A stretch of DNA of 64,000 bases from NCBI GenBank assembly GCA_944393695.1, contig CALYAY010000006.1:31839-95838 (forward strand), given 5' to 3'. Below the pieces are notes generated by a model, which saw only the letters and a program-made list of their open reading frames with translations, was not told the DNA's origin and did no database searches. The DNA is from an uncultured Alphaproteobacteria bacterium. GTDB taxonomy: Bacteria; Pseudomonadota; Alphaproteobacteria; RF32; CAG-239. Positions within the stretch are counted from its first letter, which is position 1. Every line of letters begins with the position of its first letter. A program made the translations under genes and the position numbers. Below, piece after piece: positions 40,420 to 49,306 of this stretch.

Positions 40420-42534
40420 TTAGAATTCGATAACGGGGCGGACGTCGTATAAGTCTCTTTTAGAGTAAGCTCCATTCAGGCCGTTATCGCAGTAGGCGCA
40501 TGAGAGCCAGGCATAGCCGCCATTGGTCTCTGATGATGACCATAAAATAGAATTTTCTAGTGCTTCGGCGTTTTCAATCAGAGCAAAGCTGCGGTCAATT
40601 ACAGATATATTGTTTTTTATGCTGGTCATAATGCCGGCAGCAGGCAGACACCAGTCACCGGCTTTGGTTCCTTCGGTTGAGTGTTTGCGTGCTGCCCAAG
40701 CTGCAGGATATATGCTTTGATAGGTGGTGTACATAATGATTGCCTGTGTGTTTTCACAACTGGAGAAGTCGCTGGTGGCGTTTTCTTCATATAGATGGTT
40801 AGGCAATGCTGGGATGTCTGTTTCATCATAGGTGGATTGCCATCCATAGCTACCTATGCTATTCAGGGCCATGGCTTGGGCGCAATTACCGTCGGAGCTT
40901 TTATAGACAACAACAGCAATCGGGGTTTTGCCGGAAACGACAGTGGAAGCACAGGTTCCGTCACTGTAGACAATATCACCGATGTTGCAGTTTTGGGCGT
41001 AACCGGTGCATTGACCCCAGACGGCGGTTTCACATTGGGTGCAGAAAGAACAACTTTCTCCCGTTGATACATAATTTACCGGCCCGCTGGGGGATCTGCC
41101 GTATTCGCAATCTGCCATACATTCTTCTTTTGATGCGTATTTTCCGCTTTGTTCCCGGTTGATGCCTTGTCTGTAACCGCCTCTTATTCCATTTGATGTA
41201 ATGCACATGGAAGAATAAGTTATTACTCGATTGTAAACAGGGGGTGAAGTGAGAATGCCGGTGCAGTCACATTCATCATATTTTTCGGAGATGTGAGTTG
41301 TTCCCGTGTATTGACAGTTTGCAATAACGCATTTTCCCTCGCTCCAGGCATAACCGCTTGCACAGATGCAGCTTTTATATAATCCGCCGCAGGCCGAGCC
41401 GGAACCTCCGGTTTCATGGCTTTCCGTACAGGTGTATTTATAATTATCCGAGCATTGCTGGGTACAGGTTTTAGCGCTTTCGTTCCAGTCGTAGCCGGGT
41501 TGGCAGCCGGTTTTATACCAAAGGCCGGAACATTCTTCATAAGTGCAGATGAAAGGTGCGGGACAGCTGGTGAGAGTGCCGAGATTGGGGCAGGGTTTGC
41601 AATTGTCATACATGGTGATTGAGCCGGAGAGGCAGGTTGTGGCGCCGGTGTCCGGCCCCATGGAGCCGCAATCCATATATCCATCGCAGGGGTTGGGTTT
41701 TATCTTGTAATGCTCCTGTCCGTCGCAGCCGGTACAGGATTGGCCATCCTGGACATAGCCCTCGGGAATGGTGGTGTTGTCATAGCCGGCGCAAGTGTTA
41801 CAGCAGGTACCGTAAGAACTGTCATAAGAACATCTGTCATCACTTAATTGTTGGCCGGCGCCGCATTCATCGACATAACCGGGGTTAAGCTCCTGACAGG
41901 CGCGTTCGGTGTCTTTTTCACAGGAAGCATATTTCCCGTCACAAGCTTCTCCAACCCCGTAATAGGGCAACTCACAAGTCACATAATTTGAGGGACAGGA
42001 GGAAACACATTTTTCGAAATAAGTGCTGTCATAGGGACAAGTGTTGGAAGGTTCCTGACCTTCGGGACAGGATGTCTGGGTATATCCTTCCTGGCGGCAA
42101 CGTTCAGCATTGTCGAGGTCATAATTATCATCGTTGCCAGGTCCGCCGGGAGCACCATGCCCGTCATCATCGGCATTATTGCCGGCAAACTCGTTGCCCG
42201 AACAGGCTGAGGTATCGGTGACAAAGCAGGCGGCAGCGAGTTGGATGGGGGTGGTGTTGTGAAACCCTCCCCAGCCCCTCCCTAAGTCTTTAGGGAGGGG
42301 ATAGGATAGATAGCTCCCTGAGTTTTCAGGGAGAGTAAGTTCGGCAAAGTCTTCGCGAGAAGACAAGGGCTGTTTTTGGAAGTGTGATGTGTGTGTTGAA
42401 GAAAAAGTACCGCCGACAGCCCGGATTAAGATATGAGGACGGATATTATAATCGGCAAAAGAATTACGGGCATAACCAAAGCATAGCCCAAAACAAGATG
42501 CTGCAGCCGGCAGCAAGGTCGTGCGTTTCATCAT
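40420..42534 (-). CDS. Giant cysteine-rich exported protein with DUF1566-like C terminus
   Basis: A 704-residue exported protein. The N terminus is signal-like (MMKRTTLLPAAASCFGLCFGYA). The body has dozens of cysteines in irregular CxxC, CxC and spaced patterns (about residues 95-500), suggesting many disulfides or small EGF/TIL-like units. The C-terminal part (GDWCLPAAG..., ILWSSSETNGGYAW..., DVRPVIEF) resembles the DUF1566/Fib_succ_major fold seen in surface proteins. Residues ~67-92 are encoded by a palindromic element also present downstream (see repeats), so the gene has been altered by insertion without breaking the frame. A surface role is likely; the function is unknown. A periplasmic DsbA-like protein (33245-33952) would be needed for so many disulfides. 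Confidence 0.7.
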   Translation of the reverse strand: MMKRTTLLPAAASCFGLCFGYARNSFADYNIRPHILIRAVGGTFSSTHTSHFQKQPLSSREDFAELTLPENSGSYLSYPLPKDLGRGWGGFHNTTPIQLAAACFVTDTSACSGNEFAGNNADDDGHGAPGGPGNDDNYDLDNAERCRQEGYTQTSCPEGQEPSNTCPYDSTYFEKCVSSCPSNYVTCELPYYGVGEACDGKYASCEKDTERACQELNPGYVDECGAGQQLSDDRCSYDSSYGTCCNTCAGYDNTTIPEGYVQDGQSCTGCDGQEHYKIKPNPCDGYMDCGSMGPDTGATTCLSGSITMYDNCKPCPNLGTLTSCPAPFICTYEECSGLWYKTGCQPGYDWNESAKTCTQQCSDNYKYTCTESHETGGSGSACGGLYKSCICASGYAWSEGKCVIANCQYTGTTHISEKYDECDCTGILTSPPVYNRVITYSSMCITSNGIRGGYRQGINREQSGKYASKEECMADCEYGRSPSGPVNYVSTGESCSFCTQCETAVWGQCTGYAQNCNIGDIVYSDGTCASTVVSGKTPIAVVVYKSSDGNCAQAMALNSIGSYGWQSTYDETDIPALPNHLYEENATSDFSSCENTQAIIMYTTYQSIYPAAWAARKHSTEGTKAGDWCLPAAGIMTSIKNNISVIDRSFALIENAEALENSILWSSSETNGGYAWLSCAYCDNGLNGAYSKRDLYDVRPVIEF
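42260..42335. repeat. Palindromic element, copy 1, inside the Cys-rich gene
   Basis: Bases 42260-42301 are identical to 42661-42702. The element has two hairpins: an 11-bp stem CCCCTCCCTAA/TTAGGGAGGGG (42275-42285 and 42290-42300) and CTCCCTGA/TCAGGGAG (42314-42321 and 42326-42333). It is read in frame and gives residues near 67-92 of the exported protein. The layout recalls Rickettsia palindromic elements, which also insert in-frame, though identity is not shown. Confidence 0.8.
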
Positions 42535-42660
42535 AATAACACCTCGTACTTAAATCACATTTGTCTTCACGAATCTCATGATAACAGAAATTGGAATGGT
42601 TGTAAATAGATAATTTGGCTATATGACGGGAAATCTGACGAGGTTTTATTTGAGCATGAA

Positions 42661-42738
42661 TGAAACCCTCCCCAGCCCCTCCCTAAGTCTTTAGGGAGGG
42701 GAATATAGAGGACCTGAGTTTTCAGGGGGAGGATATTA
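42661..42738. repeat. Palindromic element, copy 2 (intergenic)
   Basis: Same orientation as copy 1. The first 42 bases are identical to copy 1, with the 11-bp stem at 42676-42686 and 42691-42701. The second hairpin CCTGA/TCAGG at 42713-42717 and 42722-42726 is shorter, and the spacer differs. Confidence 0.8.
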
Positions 42739-42864
42739 GGATGATTTTTTTGACCTGGATTCCCGGGCAAGCCGGAGTATGACAAGAGGAGGGGAACGGA
42801 GTATGACGGAAGAGAAAGGGTGGGAGAGGGTGAGAGGGGTAAGGCAGATATTTGACCCCTCCGG

Positions 42865-42884
42865 CTCCCCTTTCTAAAGGGGAG
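42865..42884. repeat. GC-rich hairpin, related family
   Basis: A 9-bp stem CTCCCCTTT/AAAGGGGAG with a 2-nt loop, preceded by CCCCTCCGG. Similar composition to the palindromic element but not the same sequence. Confidence 0.6.
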
Positions 42885-42957
42885 AGAGCAATAAGGAAGA
42901 TCCCTTGACGTTCAGACTGGCGCTGAACGAGGGATGACATTGTCATACCCCCTCCTA

Positions 42958-42981
42958 CTCCCCCTATAACTATAGGGGGAG
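42958..42981. repeat. GC-rich hairpin, related family
   Basis: An 11-bp stem CTCCCCCTATA/TATAGGGGGAG with a 2-nt loop. Another palindrome of the same region, followed by a GGGATGACA word. Confidence 0.6.
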
Positions 42982-43039
42982 GGTGGTTGGTTTAAAGAGG
43001 GATGACAGTTTTTATTTGTTTGAATATGAAACCCTCACC

Positions 43040-43055
43040 CGCCCTTGGCAGGGCG
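43040..43055. repeat. Short GC hairpin with element-like 5' flank
   Basis: CGCCCT/AGGGCG with a 4-nt loop, just after GAAACCCTC, the same words that open copies 1 and 2. Probably a diverged copy. Confidence 0.5.
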
Positions 43056-43071
43056 ACCGTCTGGCTGCGTA

Positions 43072-43094
43072 AGTGTTGCTGAAAGAGCAACACT
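43072..43094. repeat. AT-balanced hairpin in the repeat cluster
   Basis: A perfect 9-bp stem AGTGTTGCT/AGCAACACT with a GAAAG loop. Function unknown. Confidence 0.55.
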
Positions 43095-43179
43095 AACTTG
43101 CTGCGGTCAGCAGTAACTGTAACATTTGCTTCCGTCGCTGTCGCTGGGTCGCAAATTAACAGTTTTGCCCCAGTCGTCA

Positions 43180-43204
43180 GAAAACAATTCACCGGATTGT
43201 TTTC
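43180..43204. repeat. Hairpin in the repeat cluster
   Basis: A perfect 9-bp stem GAAAACAAT/ATTGTTTTC with a 7-nt loop, followed by TTTC. Confidence 0.55.
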
Positions 43205-43215
43205 TTTCCTCCTGC

Positions 43216-43234
43216 CCCTCTCATAGGGAGAGGG
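43216..43234. repeat. GC-rich hairpin next to the opgH end
   Basis: CCCTCTC/GAGAGGG with a 5-nt loop. It lies 32 bp from the opgH stop, so it could also serve as its terminator. Confidence 0.5.
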
Positions 43235-43266
43235 AAGAATGCGGGAAGACTTTGGGGAGGGGGAAG

Positions 43267-45288
43267 TCAGAGGAAGAGACTGACAGAGGTGCGGGTTAAA
43301 ATATCCGGCTGGTAGAGCAACGCAATTTCCTCATCCTTGCTGAACTCGGGCCTGATATGGTGATTAACATAGTTCTCAAGCTTAATCTGTGCCGCTTCCA
43401 GCACATGTTTATCAAATTCCGGAGCGGGGCCGTTAACCGGCAACATCAACCGGTGCAAGGCCAGTAATGCCGGATTGCCGATTAATAAAACAACACCTTT
43501 TTCCGGGGTCTTTTCTGCCTGCAACAGCTTTTCAAAATATTTCTGCCGGTTGACCAGAGGCGGAATTTTCTTTTCTTCGGGAATAACAAAAAAGTTATGT
43601 TCCAGAGCTTTGCGTCCAGTTGTCACCCTTGAAGTTAAAACAGATAAGGGAACGGAAAGCATTAATCCCGTCGTAATCGGAAGCATCCACCAAAACAGTT
43701 CTTTGGCATATAAAGCGACAATAACCGTCGTAGCTATTCCGAGAAAAGTGTGTCCGAAATGGCGGCGCAGCGCTTCACGCCAGGAAGTGCCGTTATCACC
43801 GCGGTTTTGAGTGTTCCAGCTTACGGCATGGCCGGTTAAAATATCCAAAACAAATTTGCTTTGAAACATCATCATCACCGGAGCCTGCAAAGCGCTGACT
43901 AAAATTTCGCAGAGAACACTCTTCAACGTGCCGGACATTTGAGGATTTTGCCTTTTGTAGATAATCATTCCCATGAATTTGGGCATAATCAACATGGCCA
44001 TGGAAAGGACAAACAAAGAAATGGTGCCGATTTTATCAAAAATAGGCCAGGTCGGGAAAAGTGTACGCACCTCGGGAAAATATATCGGCGGAAAGACCCA
44101 GCGTCCCAGAGCTATCAGCAGGCCGGTCAGCAGGAAACTTAACCATATCGGTGAGGAAAGATAAGACATAATCCCGATGATAAAATGAACCCGGCTGACA
44201 GGATGCAGATGTTTGGAGAGCAAAACTTTTATATGCTGCAAATTTCCCTGACACCAGCGGCGGTCACGGGCGGCAAAATCAATCATGGTGGGCGGACATT
44301 CTTCGTAGCTTCCCCGCAGCTGAGGCAGGAGCCAGGCCGACCAGCCGCCGCGGCGGATTAATGCCGCCTCCACAAAATCATGACTGAGAATATGGCCGCC
44401 AAAAGGTGCATGCCCCGGCAAAACGGGAAGACTGCAACACTGCATAAATGCTTTTACCCGGATGATGGCATTATGCCCCCAGTAGTTGCTGTCTCCCACC
44501 TGCCAATAAGCCAGCCCGGAGGAAACTATCGGCCCGTAAACACGACCGGCAAACTGCTGCATGCGGGCGAACAAAGAATGGCTGTTAATCATCATCGGCG
44601 GGGCCTGAATGATACCGGCGCCGGGATTGACTTCCATCAATTTAACCATTTGGACAATTGTTTTGCCGGACATCAGGCTGTCGGCATCCAAAACAACCAT
44701 AAAATCATAAGCAGAGCCCCATTTGCGGCAGAAATCTTCAATATTTCCGCTTTTGCGAGCCGTGTTTTTTGCCCGGCGGCGATAATACAAACCAATTTCG
44801 GGACTTATCAACCGGCGCGCGGCCAGCCAGATTTTTTCTTCTTCTACCCAGCATTGCGGATTGGTCGAATCGCTTAAAACAAAAATATCAAAATATTCGG
44901 CAGCCCCCTGATTTTTCAAATCTTCGGCAATGGCAGCCAGATTGGCAAAAACGCTTGAAGAATCTTCGTTATAAACCGGCATGAGAATCGCCGTTTTGCC
45001 GGAAACGGACGTGGAATCACCCGGCCATTTGATTCCGGGAACGGGACGCTTAAACCATAAATCAAAAAAACCGAACAAGCTGGACCAGAAAAACAGGGAT
45101 ATCCAGGCAAAAGTCAGAAAAAACAAACCTATCAAAACAATTTTGGTGAACAAAACGCTGTCGGTGGGCATAACGGTTATCCACTTGAGCGTGGCCAGAA
45201 TCGTGCTTAAAAACATGAGGCCGAAAACAGTCAGCCGTCGAAAATAAATTTTATCAGCGAGTTTTTGCGCCGGGGTTTTGTGTTTCAT
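43267..45288 (-). CDS. mdoH: Glucan glucosyltransferase OpgH (MdoH)
   Basis: A 673-residue inner-membrane GT2-type glucosyltransferase. Transmembrane segments lie at ~20-75. The cytosolic GT2 domain has VLDADSLMSGKT near 200, ILSHDFVEAALIRRGGW near 305 and RDRRWCQGNLQH near 345 (the processive R/Q-x-x-R-W-type site), followed by more membrane helices. It makes the linear beta-1,2 backbone of osmoregulated periplasmic glucans. Last gene of the opgG-orf-opgH unit (overlap 4 bp with the middle gene). Confidence 0.93.
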   Translation of the reverse strand: MKHKTPAQKLADKIYFRRLTVFGLMFLSTILATLKWITVMPTDSVLFTKIVLIGLFFLTFAWISLFFWSSLFGFFDLWFKRPVPGIKWPGDSTSVSGKTAILMPVYNEDSSSVFANLAAIAEDLKNQGAAEYFDIFVLSDSTNPQCWVEEEKIWLAARRLISPEIGLYYRRRAKNTARKSGNIEDFCRKWGSAYDFMVVLDADSLMSGKTIVQMVKLMEVNPGAGIIQAPPMMINSHSLFARMQQFAGRVYGPIVSSGLAYWQVGDSNYWGHNAIIRVKAFMQCCSLPVLPGHAPFGGHILSHDFVEAALIRRGGWSAWLLPQLRGSYEECPPTMIDFAARDRRWCQGNLQHIKVLLSKHLHPVSRVHFIIGIMSYLSSPIWLSFLLTGLLIALGRWVFPPIYFPEVRTLFPTWPIFDKIGTISLFVLSMAMLIMPKFMGMIIYKRQNPQMSGTLKSVLCEILVSALQAPVMMMFQSKFVLDILTGHAVSWNTQNRGDNGTSWREALRRHFGHTFLGIATTVIVALYAKELFWWMLPITTGLMLSVPLSVLTSRVTTGRKALEHNFFVIPEEKKIPPLVNRQKYFEKLLQAEKTPEKGVVLLIGNPALLALHRLMLPVNGPAPEFDKHVLEAAQIKLENYVNHHIRPEFSKDEEIALLYQPDILTRTSVSLFL

Positions 45289-45740
45289 TTCTGTTTGTCC
45301 GATTTAAAATAACGGTGCCAGTTCCGGAAAAACCGGTGCCACCAGCGCAGGCGGATTACCGGTTCGATCTTCTGCGGTTCCATGGAAGAAAGGGTGATTT
45401 CCGGCGAAGTGGCCAGATATTGCTGACGCATACTGCGGCGGAAAGTGCTGCTGATATTATCGGCAAGAAAATCCGCCGGCCATTTGCGGGCGCCGCCGGC
45501 CTGTAAAAAGCAAAATTTGTACAAAGCGGCAAAGTCGGTGTCCGGGCGGCAGTTTTCAAAAATTTTACGGCCGTCGGCCGCCATTTCGTCATTAAGCGCA
45601 CGGAGGATGTCGTCTTCCCCTTCGGGCAAACGTTTCCGAATGCGGAAAAGATGATTGCGGCACTGGGCTTCAGAAAAGCCCAGGCTCAGCAAACAGGCTT
45701 TGACGATATCATCCGCACTGCGAATTTTCAGGGCAACCAT
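45285..45740 (-). CDS. Hypothetical protein between opgG and opgH
   Basis: A 151-residue soluble, basic protein with no recognised domain. Start ATG 45740 follows GGAG at good distance and overlaps the end of opgG; a GTG at 45752 is less likely. It overlaps opgH by 4 bp, so all three are translationally coupled. E. coli opgG and opgH adjoin directly, so the insertion is a local feature. It might be a cytosolic partner of OpgH, which is inference from position only. Confidence 0.6.
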   Translation of the reverse strand: MVALKIRSADDIVKACLLSLGFSEAQCRNHLFRIRKRLPEGEDDILRALNDEMAADGRKIFENCRPDTDFAALYKFCFLQAGGARKWPADFLADNISSTFRRSMRQQYLATSPEITLSSMEPQKIEPVIRLRWWHRFFRNWHRYFKSDKQK

Positions 45741-47290
45741 TGATAGCTCCACACTTCAGAAACGGGTTTGTCGTCTTTTTTCAGAACAATGCGCAATTCC
45801 GTGGTTTTACCGTCGGGAATAAAGTCGGTATAGACAACGGCGCCTTTGGTTAAGGGATTATACATCAGGTGAACCCCTTTGATTTTTCCCTCGGAAGCGC
45901 TGACATCCGCCGTGATCAGACCGTCCTGAATATCTTTTTTGATATGTTTGAGCCTGGTGAAATTAACCACGAATTTGCGTTTTTCGGTCTCAAGCATACC
46001 GGAAACACCGCCGATGCCGGTATAAGTGTCACGAACTTTGGCGACATCTTCCGGAACGGGTGCTTCCATGCACCAGTTGAGACGATATTTGTAAATGTAT
46101 TCCTTTCCCGGCTCCACCGGCTTCCCGGGAACCCAAAAAGCAACAATATTGTCATGGATTTCCTGAATGGAGGGGATTTCCACCAGCTGGATAACGCCTT
46201 TTCCCCAATCGCCGACAGGTTCGACCCAGACGCTGGGGCGCTGCTCATAATAAGCTTCAAAATCAAGGTAATGCCAGGGATTACGGTCACGCTGCATCAG
46301 ACCGAAGCCTTTGGGGTTGTTATCCTCAAAAGAGCTGATGCGCAGATAACGGGAATTATCCAGCGGACGCCACAGCCATTCATCATTACCATTATGAATT
46401 AACAGTCCGTCACTGTCATGGACTTCCGGCCGGTGGTCATCGAAACGGTTTTTGGTATTTTCACCAAACAGATACATTGAAGTTAAGGGAGCAATTCCCA
46501 ATTTATTGATTTTTGTACGGGGATAAATTGCCGCCTCAACATCAACAACGGTATTTTTTCCGGGCGTGATTTCAAAACGGTAAGCTCCGGCAGCACTCGG
46601 ACTGTCAAGCAAGGCATAAACCTTAACGGTTTCGCTGCGGCGGCGGGGTTTTTCTATCCAGAATTCCTTGAATACGGGAAATTCTTCACCGGTCTGAACA
46701 GCGGTATCAATTGCCAGTCCGCGGGCGGAAATGCCATATTTCTGTCCTTTGCCGAGAGCCCGGAAATAGCTGGCTCCCAGAAAAGAGATAAGTTCATCAT
46801 AATAAGCCGGACTGTTTAGTTTGCTATGCAGGCGGAAACCGGCGTAACCGATGTTTTCATCCAGGCCGGCAAGCTTGTTGCGGCCGTAGTTAAAGAAATT
46901 TGCCGAATATTTGAGCGGAATAACCTTGTTGTCAATAATTTCATTAATCAATACCTGGGTCTGGAAAATGGAGCCGGTATGAAAGAACTGAATTTCAAAC
47001 GGTAATTTCTGATTATACCAAGGACCATGTTCACGAACAAAACGGATATCCCTGTACTGGTCATAAGAAAGTTTTTTCAATTCATCCGGAATATTAAAGA
47101 ACGGCGGCTGATATTTGTTTTCTGCCAGTTTGCGCGCTTTGGCCCGCAATATATCCATACTGAATGTTTTGGCGGGAGCAATTGCCGGGACAGGCTGTTC
47201 CCCGGTTAAAGACGTCCGATAAAAGACATATCCGCCGGCGGCTATTATGAAACACACGACACAAGCCGCTATTTTTCCTGTTATTCGCAT
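45728..47290 (-). CDS. mdoG: Periplasmic glucan biosynthesis protein OpgG (MdoG)
   Basis: A 520-residue exported protein. A signal/anchor segment at ~7-26 is followed by the OpgG beta-sandwich fold with signatures YRDIRFVREHGPWY, FHTGSIFQTQV, ASYFRALGKGQKYGISARGLAID and FEAYYEQRPSVWVEPVGDWGKG. It is needed with OpgH to make and branch or release periplasmic glucans. The length is normal. It is the first gene of a three-gene operon. Confidence 0.93.
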   Translation of the reverse strand: MRITGKIAACVVCFIIAAGGYVFYRTSLTGEQPVPAIAPAKTFSMDILRAKARKLAENKYQPPFFNIPDELKKLSYDQYRDIRFVREHGPWYNQKLPFEIQFFHTGSIFQTQVLINEIIDNKVIPLKYSANFFNYGRNKLAGLDENIGYAGFRLHSKLNSPAYYDELISFLGASYFRALGKGQKYGISARGLAIDTAVQTGEEFPVFKEFWIEKPRRRSETVKVYALLDSPSAAGAYRFEITPGKNTVVDVEAAIYPRTKINKLGIAPLTSMYLFGENTKNRFDDHRPEVHDSDGLLIHNGNDEWLWRPLDNSRYLRISSFEDNNPKGFGLMQRDRNPWHYLDFEAYYEQRPSVWVEPVGDWGKGVIQLVEIPSIQEIHDNIVAFWVPGKPVEPGKEYIYKYRLNWCMEAPVPEDVAKVRDTYTGIGGVSGMLETEKRKFVVNFTRLKHIKKDIQDGLITADVSASEGKIKGVHLMYNPLTKGAVVYTDFIPDGKTTELRIVLKKDDKPVSEVWSYQWLP

Positions 47291-47406
47291 TAAGATTCAG
47301 TTCCTTGTCGCTTTGGGACTACATACAATACACCTACCCGATGATAACAAAACAGTTTATTCCAAAAGTCAAGACGAAAACCGAAAATGGGTATAAAAGA
47401 AAATCA

Positions 47407-47796
47407 TTAAAACGCGGTTTTCAGGGCGGCGGCAACCGGACGATCAGCCGGGGCAAATTCGTATTTATCAAGTTCCCGAGGCGTTATCCATTTGACACGT
47501 TCATGCGAATCCATCCAGGAAATATCAGAACTGTGGCAGGATGCCCAAAAGACTTTCAATAAAATGCTTCCGGTTTCATAATCAAAGGCCGACTCCATAA
47601 AAAACCTGCCGACGTTTACATCCAGGTGAAATTCTTCCCAGAGCTCGCGGTGCAGACATTGTTCGAGAGTTTCCCCTTCTTCAAGCTTTCCGCCGGGGAA
47701 TTCCCAAAAATATTCCTGAGGCTTGCCGTGTTTCCGCTGGGCTATTAAAAATTTATCCTGATGACAAATTATTCCCGCCGTGACAATTTTTTGCAA
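47407..47796 (-). CDS. NUDIX hydrolase (MutT-like)
   Basis: A 129-residue NUDIX enzyme: the box is GGKLEEGETLEQCLHRELWEE with an intact REL-EE pattern. TTG 47796 is chosen because GGGGAGG precedes it and MQKIVTAGII fits the family N terminus; the longer frame overlaps mtnN. The short size and the WEFPGGK entry suggest MutT-type nucleotide-pool cleaning (8-oxo-dGTP), but other NUDIX substrates are possible. Cotranscribed with mtnN. Confidence 0.88.
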   Translation of the reverse strand: MQKIVTAGIICHQDKFLIAQRKHGKPQEYFWEFPGGKLEEGETLEQCLHRELWEEFHLDVNVGRFFMESAFDYETGSILLKVFWASCHSSDISWMDSHERVKWITPRELDKYEFAPADRPVAAALKTAF

Positions 47797-47809
47797 AAAC
47801 ACCTCCCCG

Positions 47810-48475
47810 TTACGAAAGAACTTCAGACAAAAAGGCAAAAGAATGTTCGCCGGCCCGCGTCCAAAAATCTTTATACTGAACGGCATGATCGGCCGTGTTT
47901 CCCGGCGTATCACTGATGAGACGGAGGCTTAGAAACGGAACATGATACATATAACAAATCTGGGCGACAGCGGCGGATTCCATATCGGCGGCAAACGCCC
48001 GGGGATAAAGATTTTTTATGCGGGAAACTTCATCTGCCGAAGTTATAAAACGGTCACCGCTGACAATCAAACCGCCTTTGGCCCCGGACGATAAAGCTTT
48101 TTGATACAGTTTTTCATCGGCGGGAAAATATTGGGGAAAATCCTGCAGACAGCCTTCATCTCCGCCGCAGAAGACATCGTAGTATGCGGTTTGCGGCGCG
48201 GCAACAATATCCATGACATTTATCTGTTTATCAATACCGCCGGCGGCCCCCGTGTTAATCATAAAATCAGGCTGCCAGCTGCGGATCAACTCAACTGCCG
48301 CCGCGGCCGCGCAGACTTTTCCTATTCCGCAACGGGCCAAAATCAAACGATGGGAACGGAAATTTCCCTCATAAAAAAGCATGCCGCCGGTTTGCTTTTC
48401 CCTGACATCCGAAAGCATGGCCTTCAGCAGGGATGCTTCTTTATCCATGGCGGCAATTACGGCAATCGTTGACAT
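47810..48475 (-). CDS. mtnN: 5'-methylthioadenosine/S-adenosylhomocysteine nucleosidase
   Basis: A 221-residue MTAN-family nucleosidase. The features are VIAAMDKEASLL at the N terminus, NTGAAGGI, SGDRFITS, the purine-binding ADMESAAVAQ with catalytic Glu, and RLISD with the catalytic Asp. It removes adenine from MTA and SAH in the methyl cycle and in quorum-signal precursor metabolism. It is followed 14 bp later by the NUDIX gene. Confidence 0.92.
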   Translation of the reverse strand: MSTIAVIAAMDKEASLLKAMLSDVREKQTGGMLFYEGNFRSHRLILARCGIGKVCAAAAAVELIRSWQPDFMINTGAAGGIDKQINVMDIVAAPQTAYYDVFCGGDEGCLQDFPQYFPADEKLYQKALSSGAKGGLIVSGDRFITSADEVSRIKNLYPRAFAADMESAAVAQICYMYHVPFLSLRLISDTPGNTADHAVQYKDFWTRAGEHSFAFLSEVLS

Positions 48476-48491
48476 CTAAAAAATCCGACTT

Positions 48492-49145
48492 CTAATAATC
48501 ATAAAAGAACGGTGAAAAACCTATGCGGACACCAATCAGAATTTCCTGAGAATTGTTAATGCCCGGAATATCGGCAAAGATATAACGATACATGGCGCGG
48601 AAAGAAACATAATCATTAAAGTTTATCTGGAAACCGGCGCCCAAACGTGCCCCGATGCCGTCTTCTTTAACGGTTTTACGATCCGTTACACCGCCGTTCA
48701 TCCGGTATTTGAATTCCGTTTCGTATTTATACTGTGCCAAACCGGCCGACAACAGCCAGTCAACCTTGTCCGTGCCGCGAATATATGCAATCATATCGGC
48801 ACCATAGGCCTGAAAGCTGGTTTCGGCCGACAGGGTTTCATTATAGGCATGGACTCCGGTATAAGTGTTTTTTTCATGTCCGGATGCCTGATAAAAAACT
48901 TCCACACCAAAATTTTCGCTGAAATTAAACCCAGCATTGATTACGGCAGCAGGTAAAGACGAGGGATATTCTTCCGTAAACTCAAACGACGGATTGTTTA
49001 ATTTGAGATGAGCTCCGTCATCGGACTGGGTGCTGTTGATGGAATATACCGCATCCGTCCCGATATAAAACTGATAGGGAACAGCTTGCGCGCTTCCCAT
49101 CATGCCGCTAAAGGCAACCAGAGAAAAAAGGCCTAGTTTTTTCAT
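48492..49145 (-). CDS. Outer-membrane beta-barrel protein, 217 aa
   Basis: A 217-residue protein with a signal peptide (MKKLGLFSLVAFSGMMGSAQA) and a mature part of alternating strands: FYIGTDAVYSI, VINAGFNFSENFGVEVFYQ, FQAYGADMIAYI, LLSAGLAQYKYETEF, GARLGAGFQINFNDYVSFRAMYRYIF and IGVRIGFSPFF. It resembles Opa/OmpW-size 8-stranded barrels and contains an Asp-rich loop. ATG 49145 is preferred over an earlier ATG because GAGG precedes it and the signal starts there. Function unknown. Confidence 0.78.
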   Translation of the reverse strand: MKKLGLFSLVAFSGMMGSAQAVPYQFYIGTDAVYSINSTQSDDGAHLKLNNPSFEFTEEYPSSLPAAVINAGFNFSENFGVEVFYQASGHEKNTYTGVHAYNETLSAETSFQAYGADMIAYIRGTDKVDWLLSAGLAQYKYETEFKYRMNGGVTDRKTVKEDGIGARLGAGFQINFNDYVSFRAMYRYIFADIPGINNSQEILIGVRIGFSPFFYDY

Positions 49146-49306
49146 AAAAACCTCAAAGGATAAAAAATTTCTTATTCTTATTATCAGCAATACGGCAAAA
49201 AAATGCACAAATCAACACAGTCATGCATTTTATCCATCATAAAAGTGCTTTAAATCAGGAAATAAAAAATTTATACTGTTCTTCTGATTATTAAAGGAGA
49301 AAAATT

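Larger units (their letters stand above)
42535..43266. other. 732-bp intergenic region filled with palindromic repeats
   Basis: No credible gene. It is a mosaic of short GC-rich hairpins and common words (for example GGGATGACA twice, near 42931 and 42999). It also holds a second copy of the element from the Cys-rich gene. No CRISPR spacing, tRNA or promoter was seen. A 69-codon frame (42576-42785) exists only because the repeat is open in that frame, so it is not called as a gene. Confidence 0.75.

Noticed and set aside
42576..42785. 69-codon minus-strand frame in the repeat cluster
   Set aside because: It is open only because the palindromic element is open in that frame; no ribosome site or family.
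42535..43266. Possible CRISPR array
   Set aside because: The repeats are different sequences, irregularly spaced and palindromic, with no unique spacers of constant length.
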